DNA from: Phycisphaerae bacterium
Lineage (GTDB): Bacteria > Planctomycetota > Phycisphaerae > Sedimentisphaerales > SG8-4
Assembly (NCBI GenBank): GCA_030603035.1
Contig: JAUVYQ010000070.1
Location: 1-13,921, forward strand
DNA length: 13,921 nt
Reading direction: 5' to 3'
Positions 1 through 5,942 of this stretch are shown here, piece by piece. The notes under the pieces were generated by a model that did no database searches, had not been told where the DNA came from, and saw only the letters and a program-made list of their open reading frames with translations. The position numbers were made by a program, and so were the translations under genes. Position 1 is the first letter of the stretch; each line of letters opens with the position of its first letter.

Positions 1-49
1 GGGGCACAGCCCGCTGTCAGAAACAGTGAACAAATTACAGCAGTCGCTA

Positions 50-78
50 ACCCAGCCCCTCCGAGGGGCGGGGCTAAC
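50..78. repeat. GC-rich palindromic repeat, copy 1
   Basis: A perfect 6-bp stem gcccct/aggggc with a 3-nt loop lies at 55-69 inside a longer conserved core, acccagcccct-ccg-aggggcgggg. The same core in inverse orientation is at 2264-2293. It resembles a REP-type intergenic palindrome. There is no T-tract, so it is not a classical terminator. Confidence 0.6.
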
Positions 79-262
79 CAACTGAAAATCTTATCCGACA
101 TCATCATTTAGTCTCCCTATAAATTTTGATATTGCGGCGAACCGGGAACAAACCCGTTCAAATTGTAATTATACAATCTGTCTCTCTAAAAACAACCAAA
201 TTTTATTTATCCCGGATTGATTTCGTATCTCGTGAAGCGTGAAGCGTATCTCGCCATTTGAG

Positions 263-285
263 GCCGGCAGAGCCGGCATTTTTTT
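263..285 (+). terminator. Rho-independent terminator
   Basis: A GCCGGC stem at 263-268 pairs with GCCGGC at 272-277 around a 3-nt loop, followed by ATTTTTTT (278-285). This fits an intrinsic terminator for + strand transcription. The gene it would serve lies beyond the left edge or has decayed, because nothing convincing is encoded just upstream. Confidence 0.6.
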
Positions 286-310
286 GATATTGACGGATTT
301 TGGTTTGATG

Positions 311-383
311 GGAATTGCGGGGGCGGAGGGAAAATTAAAGATTAAAATGTAAAATGCAAAATTGTGGAGGCCCTTCGGGCGGA
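311..383. repeat. 73-nt direct repeat, copy 1
   Basis: This begins ggaattgcgggg and ends ggcccttcgggcgga. It is nearly identical to 399-471, with an 88-nt offset between copies. The A/T-rich middle (aattaaagattaaaatg) followed by a GC-rich hairpin gcccttcgggc is a non-coding mosaic repeat unit. Confidence 0.7.
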
Positions 384-398
384 TTTTTAGAATTGACG

Positions 399-471
399 GG
401 AATTGCGGGGTCGGAGGGAAAATTAAAGATTAAAATGAAAAATGCAAAATTGCGGAGGCCCTTCGGGCGGA
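399..471. repeat. 73-nt direct repeat, copy 2
   Basis: This is the second copy of the unit at 311-383, differing at only a few bases. Any reading frame across it on the minus strand (residues like FCIFHFNL) is an artefact of the repeat. Confidence 0.7.
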
Positions 472-682
472 GCTTTGACTAAAGCAACAATCAAAATGCA
501 AAACCACAGTGAAAATTTCAAAAGAAAAACAGGACTTGACGGATTGGAATTTTTCGGGCATTGTGGATAGGGCATAGTATTTAGTGAATAGTATTTAGTT
601 GACGGATTAGAAAAATTCCGGGTGGTGTATAGCCACATAGAGCACCGAGAATTAAATAGAAAACTCCGGTTGACTAAATTGG

Positions 683-721
683 CAACAAAAAGTCCGCCAG
701 ACTGACGGCGGATAAATGTTG
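683..721 (+). repeat. Stem-loop dyad with attC-like architecture, upstream of first lipoprotein
   Basis: CAACA (683-687) pairs with TGTTG (717-721). Unpaired A-rich spacers follow, then the inner arms GTCCGCC (692-698) and GGCGGAT (707-713) pair around an 8-nt loop. This is the R''-L''-loop-L'-R' layout of an integron attC site, but at 39 nt it is shorter than known attC sites. The inner part (agtc-g-c-gact--cggcgg) matches the dyad at 1274-1330, which sits in front of the next gene. It could also be an ordinary intergenic hairpin. Confidence 0.4.
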
Positions 722-750
722 TATATTATTATGTTCTATGGGAGAATGAA

Positions 751-1269
751 ATGAAAACAATTCCTTTGACCCTGCTCTTTGCTCTTCTGTTGGTCGGATG
801 CATGGGTGGCGATACTGAGCCACAGTCCACTTCAGAGCCCTCACCCTCGGCGTCTATGGCATCACGCTGGCTTCAAACTTGTGTGGTCGAGCTGGGTCGT
901 AATCAAGCAAATGAAGTCCGCTGGTTTAATGGCATCGGGGCCAATGACGTTGTTCTGATTCCGGGGAATAACGTAGTTGAGGATATCCTTGAAAGATGCC
1001 AAAAGATATCCCCTCTCTCTGATGCGGAGATTCCATTCTACAGAAACTGGTTGAAGGAACGTATCTCCGAGATACAGGCTATCAGACCAGGAATCGGGCG
1101 TGCAGATGTGGATCAGTCGCTGCTTCAAAATGGAGGTATCTCTACACCCGGTGCTGCAATTTACAGCCATAGGGACTGTACGGTACTTAAAGTTCGAGTT
1201 GAATTCGACGAGAATAATGAAGTCAAAGCTGTCTCTACACCATATCTCGGACTATTCCTAATCGGTTAA
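751..1269 (+). CDS. Small lipoprotein, possibly with a BamE/SmpA-like C-terminal fold
   Basis: The 172-residue product starts at an ATG preceded by GGGAG (739-743). The N-terminus MKTIPLTLLFALLLVGC is a lipoprotein signal: a lysine, a hydrophobic stretch and the lipobox LVGC, with the acylated cysteine at residue 17. A low-complexity Ser/Pro linker follows to about residue 37. The stretch near residues 110-155, with I-R-P-G-I-G-R-A-D-V-D and then C-T-V-L-K-V-R-V-E-F-D, resembles the G-M-x-R-x-D-V core of BamE/SmpA-like modules. That is a weak pattern match, and I infer only an envelope-anchored protein. The gene shares the lipobox region (VGCMG) and a V-E-L-G-R motif with the next gene, so the two may be distant paralogues. 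No strong promoter is visible. It lies between two attC-like dyads. Confidence 0.8.
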   Translation: MKTIPLTLLFALLLVGCMGGDTEPQSTSEPSPSASMASRWLQTCVVELGRNQANEVRWFNGIGANDVVLIPGNNVVEDILERCQKISPLSDAEIPFYRNWLKERISEIQAIRPGIGRADVDQSLLQNGGISTPGAAIYSHRDCTVLKVRVEFDENNEVKAVSTPYLGLFLIG

Positions 1270-1273
1270 ACAT

Positions 1274-1330
1274 AGAACATGCGGCTTAAGTCGGACGGAC
1301 TATCGGCGGCGGACAAGCCGCGGCGTTAGT
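1274..1330 (+). repeat. attC-like dyad between the two lipoprotein genes
   Basis: GCGGCTT-aa-GTC (1281-1292) pairs with GACAAGCCGC (1312-1321), with two extra bases on the left arm. The outer boxes are AGAAC on the left and GCGTTAG (1323-1329) on the right. Length (about 57 nt), asymmetry and the terminal GTTAG are all reminiscent of an integron attC site, but the left box does not match the RYYYAAC consensus well. It starts five bases after the stop of the first lipoprotein and ends 11 bases before the start of the second. Confidence 0.4.
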
Positions 1331-1340
1331 AGTTAAAAAG

Positions 1341-1805
1341 ATGAAGAGAATAGCATTTTTATTAATATCAATACTGCTTTTTGTCGGTTGTATGGGCGAC
1401 CATCGTGAGAACAAGTCCCTTGCCATAGTAGAACTCGGACGCAAAACAGGACCGGAGCTTGTTTATCTTCCAAATGATTACGGTTTCCTAATCTTCTGGC
1501 TTGATAATAAAAAGCCAGAGTTGTACCTCTATGACAAACCAGCAAATAAAATCGAAATGACAAGTGATTTTTCTGAGTTCCTTTCCGGCCTTCAGCGTTT
1601 TCCCAATGGCGTAAAGCTGGACAGAATGCGCGGCTGTGCAATTACAGCGGCAGGAATGCCAGAAGAATATAAAGATCGCCTGAATGATATAATCAAAGCG
1701 AAGGGATTCTGGCTTACCAATTCGGACGATGGTAATTTTGGTGTTTGTTCATGCGAGACAACCTACGTTCGCAGATTTACAACTACTAACAGTCGGCTTC
1801 AGTGA
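1341..1805 (+). CDS. Small lipoprotein of unknown function
   Basis: I do not recognise a family. The 154-residue product begins MKRIAFLLISILLFVGC, a lipoprotein signal with lipobox FVGC and acylated cysteine at residue 17. It then carries a V-E-L-G-R motif like the preceding lipoprotein. The rest is a mixed soluble domain with cysteines near residues 100, 139 and 141 (C-S-C near the end). The upstream AAAAG is a weak ribosome-binding site. The gene sits between dyads that end GCGTTAG on its left and begin CTAACGC on its right, so it looks like a single-gene cassette. It was probably exported and anchored to a membrane, but no partner is evident. Confidence 0.75.
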   Translation: MKRIAFLLISILLFVGCMGDHRENKSLAIVELGRKTGPELVYLPNDYGFLIFWLDNKKPELYLYDKPANKIEMTSDFSEFLSGLQRFPNGVKLDRMRGCAITAAGMPEEYKDRLNDIIKAKGFWLTNSDDGNFGVCSCETTYVRRFTTTNSRLQ

Positions 1806-1812
1806 GACGCCG

Positions 1813-1873
1813 CTAACGCGTCGCACCTGAGCTCATCGTCCGACTGAAGGGCGGCGCCTTCGGCGAGTCGATA
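1813..1873 (+). repeat. attC-like dyad after second lipoprotein gene
   Basis: This begins CTAACGCGTCG and ends CGAGTCGATAG, which are reverse complements at 8 of 11 positions. The interior (GACTGAAGGGCGGCG) aligns with the interior of the 1274-1330 dyad. CGTCCGACTGAAG (1837-1849) is also the reverse complement, at 12 of 13 positions, of CTTAAGTCGGACG at 1285-1297. The right box reads GATAG rather than GTTAG, so if it is a recombination site it is probably decayed. Confidence 0.35.
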
Positions 1874-1880
1874 GTATTTA

Positions 1881-1916
1881 GAAAAATGGTGTGCGGTGCA
1901 CACCCTACATAGGTGC
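1881..1916. repeat. 36-nt direct repeat with perfect hairpin, copy 1
   Basis: This is an exact 36-nt match to 2129-2164. Its core ggtgtgc-ggt-gcacacc is a perfect 7-bp stem with a 3-nt loop. It belongs to the widespread class of short intergenic palindromes of the ggtgtgcaccgcacacc type. No repeat array is formed. Confidence 0.8.
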
Positions 1917-2128
1917 TTAGTTAATCAGAAGAATCACAACAAATTGCAGGGTTTTTCAACAGCCCCTCAGGGACCAGTTGTCAGTGGTCAGGGCAGGCTA
2001 CGCTCAGGACAGGTTTCGAAATCCGAAACAAATTTGAATGCGGATACACACGCTTCTGACAGGCGTGACCAAAATTCAAAAATACAAAATGAGATTCTTC
2101 ACTTCGCTTCGCTCCGGTCGGGATGACA
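1917..2128. other. Intergenic mosaic of degraded repeats
   Basis: No gene is supported here. The stretch strings together several repeat-like words: agttgtcagtggtcag, gaaatccgaaacaaatttgaat, accaaaattcaaaaatac, and gagattcttcacttcgcttcgctcc followed by gggatgacag. A reading frame at 1896-2126 simply translates these repeats and has no ribosome-binding site or recognisable domain. Confidence 0.55.
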
Positions 2129-2164
2129 GAAAAATGGTGTGCGGTGCACACCCTACATAGGTGC
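2129..2164. repeat. 36-nt direct repeat with perfect hairpin, copy 2
   Basis: This is identical over 36 bases to 1881-1916, offset by 248 bases. It is followed after about 29 bases by aacaaccaaatttt (2194-2207), which is also present at 191-204. Confidence 0.8.
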
Positions 2165-2263
2165 GAAAAATCGCACCCTGCATGCTTTCCAGAAACAACC
2201 AAATTTTCTTTATTTGTTCTTAATTAGCGATTAGAATGGATTTTTCGGACGTTCAATTACTTT

Positions 2264-2293
2264 GTGAACCCCGCCCCTGCGTAGGGGCTGGGT
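2264..2293. repeat. GC-rich palindromic repeat, copy 2 (inverted)
   Basis: A perfect 6-bp stem gcccct/aggggc with loop gcgt lies at 2273-2288. On the opposite strand the element reads acccagcccct-acgc-aggggcgggg, matching the repeat at 50-78. It ends just upstream of ilvD and argues against extending ilvD to the GTG at 2292. Confidence 0.6.
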
Positions 2294-2318
2294 GAACCGT
2301 TTTTGGAGAAACCAAATT

Positions 2319-3986
2319 ATGAGAAGCGATACAGTCAAAAAAGGCTTTCAGCGTGCACCGCACAGGAGTTTGCTTCACGCCTGCGGCTTAAGCGACGCCG
2401 ATATAAACAAGCCGTTCATCGGTATTGCCAACAGCTTCTGTGAGATAGTGCCGGGCCACATTCACCTGAACAAGGTTGCCGAGGTTGTCAAGGAGGCCGT
2501 CCGCAAGGCAGGCGGGGCCGCTTTTGAATTTAATACCATAGCGGTCTGCGACGGCATTGCTATGGGCCATACGGGTATGAAGTATTCTCTGGCTTCGCGC
2601 GAAATTATCGCCGATTCGGTCGAGACTATGGCACGGGCACACTGCTTTGACGGGCTCGTCTGCATTCCCAACTGCGACAAAATCATACCGGGGATGCTGA
2701 TGGCGGCGGTTCGGCTGAATATCCCGACGATTTTCGTATCCGGCGGGCCTATGGCGGCCGGGAAAACAAAAGACGGAAAAACAGTTGACCTTATCAGCAT
2801 ATTTGAAGGTGTCGCCGAATTCAATACCGGCAAAATTGACGAAGCGCAGTTAAAGGAGCTTGAACGCACGGGCTGTCCGGCGCAGGGAAGCTGTTCCGGA
2901 TTGTTCACCGCCAATTCGATGAACTGTCTTTGCGAGGCGATTGGAATAGCACTGCCCGGCAATGGAACAATCCTGGCGGTCAATCCGAAACGACAGGAGC
3001 TTTATAAAACAGCGGGCAAACAGATTATGTCCCTGATTGAAAAAGACATCAAGCCGCTGGATATAATCAACGAGAAATCGCTGGATAACGCCCTTGTTCT
3101 GGATATGGCGATGGGCGGCTCGACAAATACCGTCCTGCACACATTGGCGGTGGCAAGTGAAGCCGGTATCAAGTACGGCCTTGAGCGGATAAACGAGATT
3201 TCGGCTAAATGTCCCAATATCTGCAAGGTGGCACCTTCGAGTAAGTTTCATATGGAGGACATTGATGCCGCCGGCGGCGTAAGCGCAATACTAAAAGAAA
3301 TAAGCAAGGTTGCGAACGTGCTTAATACTGATTGTCTGACGGTAACCGGCAAAACGCTCGGTGAAAATATAGCGGATGCCGAGATTAAAAATCCGGAGGT
3401 CATCCATCCGCTCAATAATGCATACTCGAAGACCGGCGGGCTGGCTATTTTGACGGGTAATCTCGCCCCGGACGGCTGCGTGGTTAAGACAGCCGGGGTG
3501 ACAGAGGTGATGCTGACACACACCGGGCCTGCGGTTATTTTCGAGAGCCAGGAAGAGGCCTGCGATGGTATATTAGGCGGTAAGATCAAACCTGGCGACG
3601 TCGTTGTAATCCGGCATGAAGGGCCCAAGGGCGGGCCTGGTATGCAGGAGATGTTAAGTCCCACAAGTTATATTGTGGGGGCCGGGCTGAGCGAATCCGT
3701 TGCGCTGATAACCGATGGCAGATTCAGCGGCGGAACAAGAGGGGCCTGTATCGGGCACATAAGTCCTGAAGCGGCGGTAGGCGGGCCAATCGGATTATTA
3801 AAGAATGGTGACATAATAGAAATTGATATTCCCAACAACAAGATAAACGTAAAACTATCCGATGATGAGTTGGCTGAACGCAAAAAGCAATGGAAGCCGC
3901 CTGAGCCAAGAATAACGAAGGGCTACCTTGCAAAATACGCCTCGATGGCAACCAGCGCCGACACCGGAGCAGTACTGAAATGGTAA
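2319..3986 (+). CDS. ilvD: Dihydroxy-acid dehydratase
   Basis: This converts 2,3-dihydroxy-isovalerate and 2,3-dihydroxy-3-methylvalerate to the 2-oxo acids that precede valine and isoleucine, in the cytoplasm, using an Fe-S cluster. The 555-residue length is normal for the IlvD/Edd family. Visible signatures are [10 protein letters not shown] (Cys77), [12 protein letters not shown] (Cys119), [12 protein letters not shown] (Cys192), [12 protein letters not shown] and [11 protein letters not shown]. Cys119 and Cys192 are the expected cluster ligands. The ATG at 2319 is preceded by GGAG (2305-2308) and gives the family N-terminus [17 protein letters not shown]. The in-frame GTG at 2292 overlaps a palindrome and is less likely. 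No other ilv/leu gene is in the window, and no leader or attenuator is evident. Confidence 0.97.
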   Translation: MRSDTVKKGFQRAPHRSLLHACGLSDADINKPFIGIANSFCEIVPGHIHLNKVAEVVKEAVRKAGGAAFEFNTIAVCDGIAMGHTGMKYSLASREIIADSVETMARAHCFDGLVCIPNCDKIIPGMLMAAVRLNIPTIFVSGGPMAAGKTKDGKTVDLISIFEGVAEFNTGKIDEAQLKELERTGCPAQGSCSGLFTANSMNCLCEAIGIALPGNGTILAVNPKRQELYKTAGKQIMSLIEKDIKPLDIINEKSLDNALVLDMAMGGSTNTVLHTLAVASEAGIKYGLERINEISAKCPNICKVAPSSKFHMEDIDAAGGVSAILKEISKVANVLNTDCLTVTGKTLGENIADAEIKNPEVIHPLNNAYSKTGGLAILTGNLAPDGCVVKTAGVTEVMLTHTGPAVIFESQEEACDGILGGKIKPGDVVVIRHEGPKGGPGMQEMLSPTSYIVGAGLSESVALITDGRFSGGTRGACIGHISPEAAVGGPIGLLKNGDIIEIDIPNNKINVKLSDDELAERKKQWKPPEPRITKGYLAKYASMATSADTGAVLKW

Positions 3987-4055
3987 TTATTTAACAATGT
4001 GAATTTACATCGTGGCATGCTAGTTCTGGAGTTAGACTATGAAGGTAAAAGAAAA

Positions 4056-4400
4056 ATGCTAATGCTAAAAAGATATGCTCCATTTATTATATCTGTTCTT
4101 GTATTCACGATAGCGACAATATTATTCGCTTTCGTCCCATTTCACTGGTTTTTTCTATCTTTGGTTTGGCCTTTATACCTTTATGGCTGGGCCTATATCC
4201 GGCCAACCCCTATCAGTAATTTTCTAACTGGTCCTCTTATGGCCTTACTATATTTTGTCATTTTGTTTTTTCCGCTTTTTTTGTTTGGGTTAACGAGAAA
4301 AAAAATTTGGTTTGTAGTGCAAGCGCTTCTGATATTGTTTGTCATTTTTAGGTTTTTTACGTATGGCGTCCAATTTTTTGAGTCTCTTCCTATCAACTAA
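4056..4400 (+). CDS. Small membrane protein of unknown function, four predicted helices
   Basis: I do not recognise this 114-residue protein. It is very hydrophobic, with likely membrane spans near residues 8-27, 30-48, 58-79 and 84-102, separated by short loops. One loop holds R-P-T-P-I-S-N and another the basic triplet R-K-K. I chose the ATG at 4056 because AAGG (4042-4045) lies 10 bases upstream. The frame is open back to a GTG at 3999, but that longer start gives a charged leader with no ribosome-binding site. The gene is A/T-rich compared with ilvD, which may reflect its hydrophobic composition or foreign origin. It starts about 70 bases after ilvD, so read-through from ilvD is possible. 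Confidence 0.6.
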   Translation: MLMLKRYAPFIISVLVFTIATILFAFVPFHWFFLSLVWPLYLYGWAYIRPTPISNFLTGPLMALLYFVILFFPLFLFGLTRKKIWFVVQALLILFVIFRFFTYGVQFFESLPIN

Positions 4401-4448
4401 AATCAGTGAAAATCTGTGAAATCAGTGGCTAAAAATAAAAACAAAACT

Positions 4449-4510
4449 CCGTGGTATGTTGGCGGTCTACATTTTGAACGTTCAAAGCAAAGCAATTGCT
4501 ATAACAGGCG
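4449..4510 (+). pseudogene. Decayed 5' fragment of a CxxCxxCC (YkgJ-like) gene
   Basis: Bases 4449-4481 match the start of the intact gene at 5278 at about 28 of 33 positions. Both encode P-W-Y-V-G-G-L-H-F-E, and the four differences up to that Glu codon are synonymous (CCG/CCT, GGC/GGT, GGT/GGG, CTA/CTG). After the Glu codon the expected C-V-Q-C-G-E-C-C is largely lost, with one TGC still alignable near 4497. There is no start codon in register, and the frame ends at a TAA near 4522. The synonymous pattern suggests a separate coding copy that later decayed, not a recent duplication. Confidence 0.5.
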
Positions 4511-4524
4511 GATTTTTGTATAAT
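4496..4524 (+). promoter_or_regulatory. Sigma70-type promoter for the MNT-HEPN pair
   Basis: TTGCTA (4496-4501), a 17-base spacer and a consensus TATAAT (4519-4524) lie about 40 bases upstream of the nucleotidyltransferase start. The -35 box overlaps the decayed CxxCxxCC gene fragment, so the promoter appears to have formed from, or been joined to, that remnant. Confidence 0.55.
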
Positions 4525-4563
4525 TCAGGCGAGGCGGCCAGATAGAATGCTCAGGAATGTGTT

Positions 4564-4881
4564 ATGGAAATAGAACCAATACTTAAAGAATTCAAACAGC
4601 AGATATCCGAGCTTTATGGGCAGCGGCTTAAGAAGGTTGTGCTCTACGGCTCTTATGCAAGGGGTCAGGCCAATGATGAACATTCGGACATCGATCTTGC
4701 TGTTGTGCTGGCAGGGGCGGTTGATCCCTGCGAAGAGATTGACCGAATGGCTGATATATTTACAGATTTGAATCTTGAGCATAATGTTCTGATAGCGGTA
4801 TATCCGGTCTCCGAGAGTAATTTTGAGAAAGTCGAAAGTCCCTTGCTTATAAATGTCCGTAAGGAAGGTATAACCGTATGA
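4564..4881 (+). CDS. MNT-type nucleotidyltransferase (MntA-like antitoxin)
   Basis: This 105-residue protein is a minimal nucleotidyltransferase domain. The core V-V-L-Y-G-S-Y-A-R-G (Gly29-Ser30) followed by S-D-I-D-L (Asp42, Asp44) is the G-S...D-x-D signature of the DNA polymerase beta-like superfamily, which binds metal and NTP. In characterised HEPN-MNT pairs the MNT protein AMPylates and silences the HEPN toxin; the same role here is inferred from the pairing. AGGA (4553-4556) is well placed before the ATG. The stop overlaps the HEPN start by four bases (ATGA), implying coupled translation. It is read from its own promoter at 4496-4524. Confidence 0.9.
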   Translation: MEIEPILKEFKQQISELYGQRLKKVVLYGSYARGQANDEHSDIDLAVVLAGAVDPCEEIDRMADIFTDLNLEHNVLIAVYPVSESNFEKVESPLLINVRKEGITV

Positions 4882-5267
4882 GCCAGATTCAAGCGCTTAT
4901 TGAAAAAGCCCGCAGATATTTGAGAAGTGCCGAGTTATTGATTCATGACGGTGATTATGACTCTGCTGTTTCGCGGTCATATTATGCGATGTTTTATTCG
5001 GCCCAAGCAGCGCTGCTTAAAAAGAAAATGACTTTTACTTCGCACAAAGCTGTTATTTCTGCTTTTGGTCAGTATTTTGTGAAAACAGGGATTTTTGATA
5101 AACGGCTGGGTAGAGACCTGAATATAATTTTTGGTGAGAGACAATTGGGTGACTACGAGTCTAACTTTTCAATATCAGAAGATAATGCCCGCCATGCATT
5201 TGAAAGCGCCCGAGGATTTGTTGACCAAGTTGCAGAGTGGCTGAAATCAGATTTGCCGGATGATTGA
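4878..5267 (+). CDS. HEPN domain protein (partner of MNT nucleotidyltransferase)
   Basis: This 129-residue all-helical protein has the HEPN pattern: an N-terminal helix A-R-R-Y-L-R-S-A-E-L-L, then D-Y-D-S-A-V-S-R-S-Y-Y-A-M-F-Y-S-A-Q-A-A-L-L, and a C-terminal helix with A-R-H-A-F-E-S-A-R-G-F-V. Such proteins form two-gene modules with MNT proteins, and several are RNase toxins. The usual R-x(4-6)-H catalytic pair is not intact at the central helix: Arg33 is present, but the position where many relatives carry His is Tyr40. RNase activity is therefore uncertain, or may use another site. It overlaps the nucleotidyltransferase by four bases and nearly abuts the following CxxCxxCC gene. Confidence 0.85.
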   Translation: MSQIQALIEKARRYLRSAELLIHDGDYDSAVSRSYYAMFYSAQAALLKKKMTFTSHKAVISAFGQYFVKTGIFDKRLGRDLNIIFGERQLGDYESNFSISEDNARHAFESARGFVDQVAEWLKSDLPDD

Positions 5268-5277
5268 TGGTAATAGT

Positions 5278-5748
5278 ATGCCTTGGTATGTTGGTGGGCT
5301 GCATTTTGAATGTGTGCAGTGCGGCGAATGCTGCTCCGGGCCAAGTGAGGGTTATATCTGGGTCAGCAGGCCGGAGATTCAAATAATCGCAGATTTTCTG
5401 AAGATTAAACCTCGACAGTTGCGGCAGGAGTGTTTAAGACGCGTGGGACTGCGGACGACGGTTATTGAACACCCCGGCACTAAAGATTGTATATTTTTGC
5501 AAGAAGCTAACGACCAAAAAAGGTGTGCGATTTACCCTGTTCGGCCGAGCCAGTGCAGAAGCTGGCCTTTTTGGGCGAGCAATTTACAAAGCCCGAATGC
5601 CTGGAACAAGGCGGCCCAAAAGTGCTGCGGTATCAATCGCGGCAGGCGTTACAGCTACGAGGAAATAGAGAGAATCAGTAAGAAAAAGAAAATGGCCACA
5701 AAGACACGAAGTCACGAAGAAAGAAGAAATGAAAGCGAGCTAAAGTGA
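5278..5748 (+). CDS. YkgJ-like CxxCxxCC metal-cluster protein
   Basis: This 156-residue protein belongs to the zinc/iron-chelating YkgJ-type family. C-V-Q-C-G-E-C-C gives Cys12, 15, 18 and 19; further cysteines are at 71, 83 (R-C-A-I-Y-P-V-R-P) and 93 (S-Q-C-R-S-W-P-F), then the pair 116-117. The C-x-I-Y-x-x-R-P-x-x-C block is typical. A role in binding a metal or Fe-S cluster is known for the family only in general terms; the substrate is unknown. I prefer the ATG at 5278, which matches the decayed copy upstream (P-W-Y-V-G-G-L-H-F-E). An ATG at 5260 overlaps the HEPN stop. The last ~18 residues (from about M139) come from an intergenic repeat and are probably not functional. Confidence 0.85.
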   Translation: MPWYVGGLHFECVQCGECCSGPSEGYIWVSRPEIQIIADFLKIKPRQLRQECLRRVGLRTTVIEHPGTKDCIFLQEANDQKRCAIYPVRPSQCRSWPFWASNLQSPNAWNKAAQKCCGINRGRRYSYEEIERISKKKKMATKTRSHEERRNESELK

Positions 5749-5928
5749 ACTAAAGTGCCTAAAGTGAGCTAAAGTGAGCTAAATATTCAGGCTATAGGGG
5801 TATCAGACTATCAGGTAGTGGGCATCAGGTTATCAGGACACCAGGTTAGCTTTTCCTGATCTTCTGATAACCGTATTTTAGGCACTCCAAACTTTAGGCA
5901 CTTTACACTTCTTCGTGTCTTGGTGGCA
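5694..5928. repeat. Inverted repeat with tandem micro-repeats between the CxxCxxCC genes
   Basis: The left arm gccacaaagacacgaag (from 5695) and a following taaagtgcctaaagt are mirrored on the right as actttaggcacttta and cttcgtgtcttggtggc, ending at 5928. Between the arms are about four tandem ~10-nt units of ctaaagtgag (5740-5785) and several iterations of tatcagg/atcaggt (about 5800-5845). The left arm is read into the end of the upstream gene and supplies its C-terminal tail. No gene lies in 5749-5942. Confidence 0.6.
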
Positions 5929-5942
5929 AAGAAGGAATAAAA

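Larger units (their letters stand above)
1..750. other. Repeat-rich non-coding region
   Basis: No convincing gene is seen in these 750 bases. Frame 1 is open from the left edge to a TAG at 109-111, but it runs through a GC-rich palindrome and has no recognisable motif, so I do not call it a gene tail. The stretch contains the palindrome at 50-78, a terminator at 263-285, a 73-nt repeat at 311-383 and 399-471, several copies of the word ttgacggatt (near 290, 535 and 599), an iterated tagtatttag/gaatagtatttag motif near 575-600, and an attC-like dyad at 683-721. The mix is typical of intergenic mosaic repeats in large environmental bacterial genomes. Confidence 0.6.

Noticed and set aside
1..111. 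C-terminal tail of a gene entering from the left edge (frame 1)
   Set aside because: It is open for 36 codons but passes through a palindromic repeat and has no recognisable motif, so it cannot be distinguished from chance.
423..638. 71-residue minus-strand frame
   Set aside because: It lies across the 73-nt repeat and low-complexity A/T sequence; residues such as FCIFHFNL are typical repeat translation.
1896..2126. 76-residue frame between the second lipoprotein gene and ilvD
   Set aside because: It translates known-type mosaic repeats, has no ribosome-binding site and shows no domain.
1..2300. CRISPR array
   Set aside because: Repeats are only in pairs, of unequal spacing and different families; there is no regular spacer structure and no cas gene.
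2292..2318. Upstream GTG start for ilvD adding nine residues
   Set aside because: It overlaps the GC-rich palindrome, has no ribosome-binding site, and the family N-terminus begins at the ATG at 2319, which has GGAG upstream.
2165..2318. T-box, attenuator or riboswitch upstream of ilvD
   Set aside because: I see no leader peptide rich in Val/Leu/Ile, no T-box motif and no terminator/antiterminator pair, only a palindrome and A/T-rich sequence.
2462..3664. Several long minus-strand frames opposite ilvD
   Set aside because: They are antisense shadows of a strongly conserved gene; the same reasoning applies to frames opposite the mur/ddl/ftsQ genes and the secreted protein.
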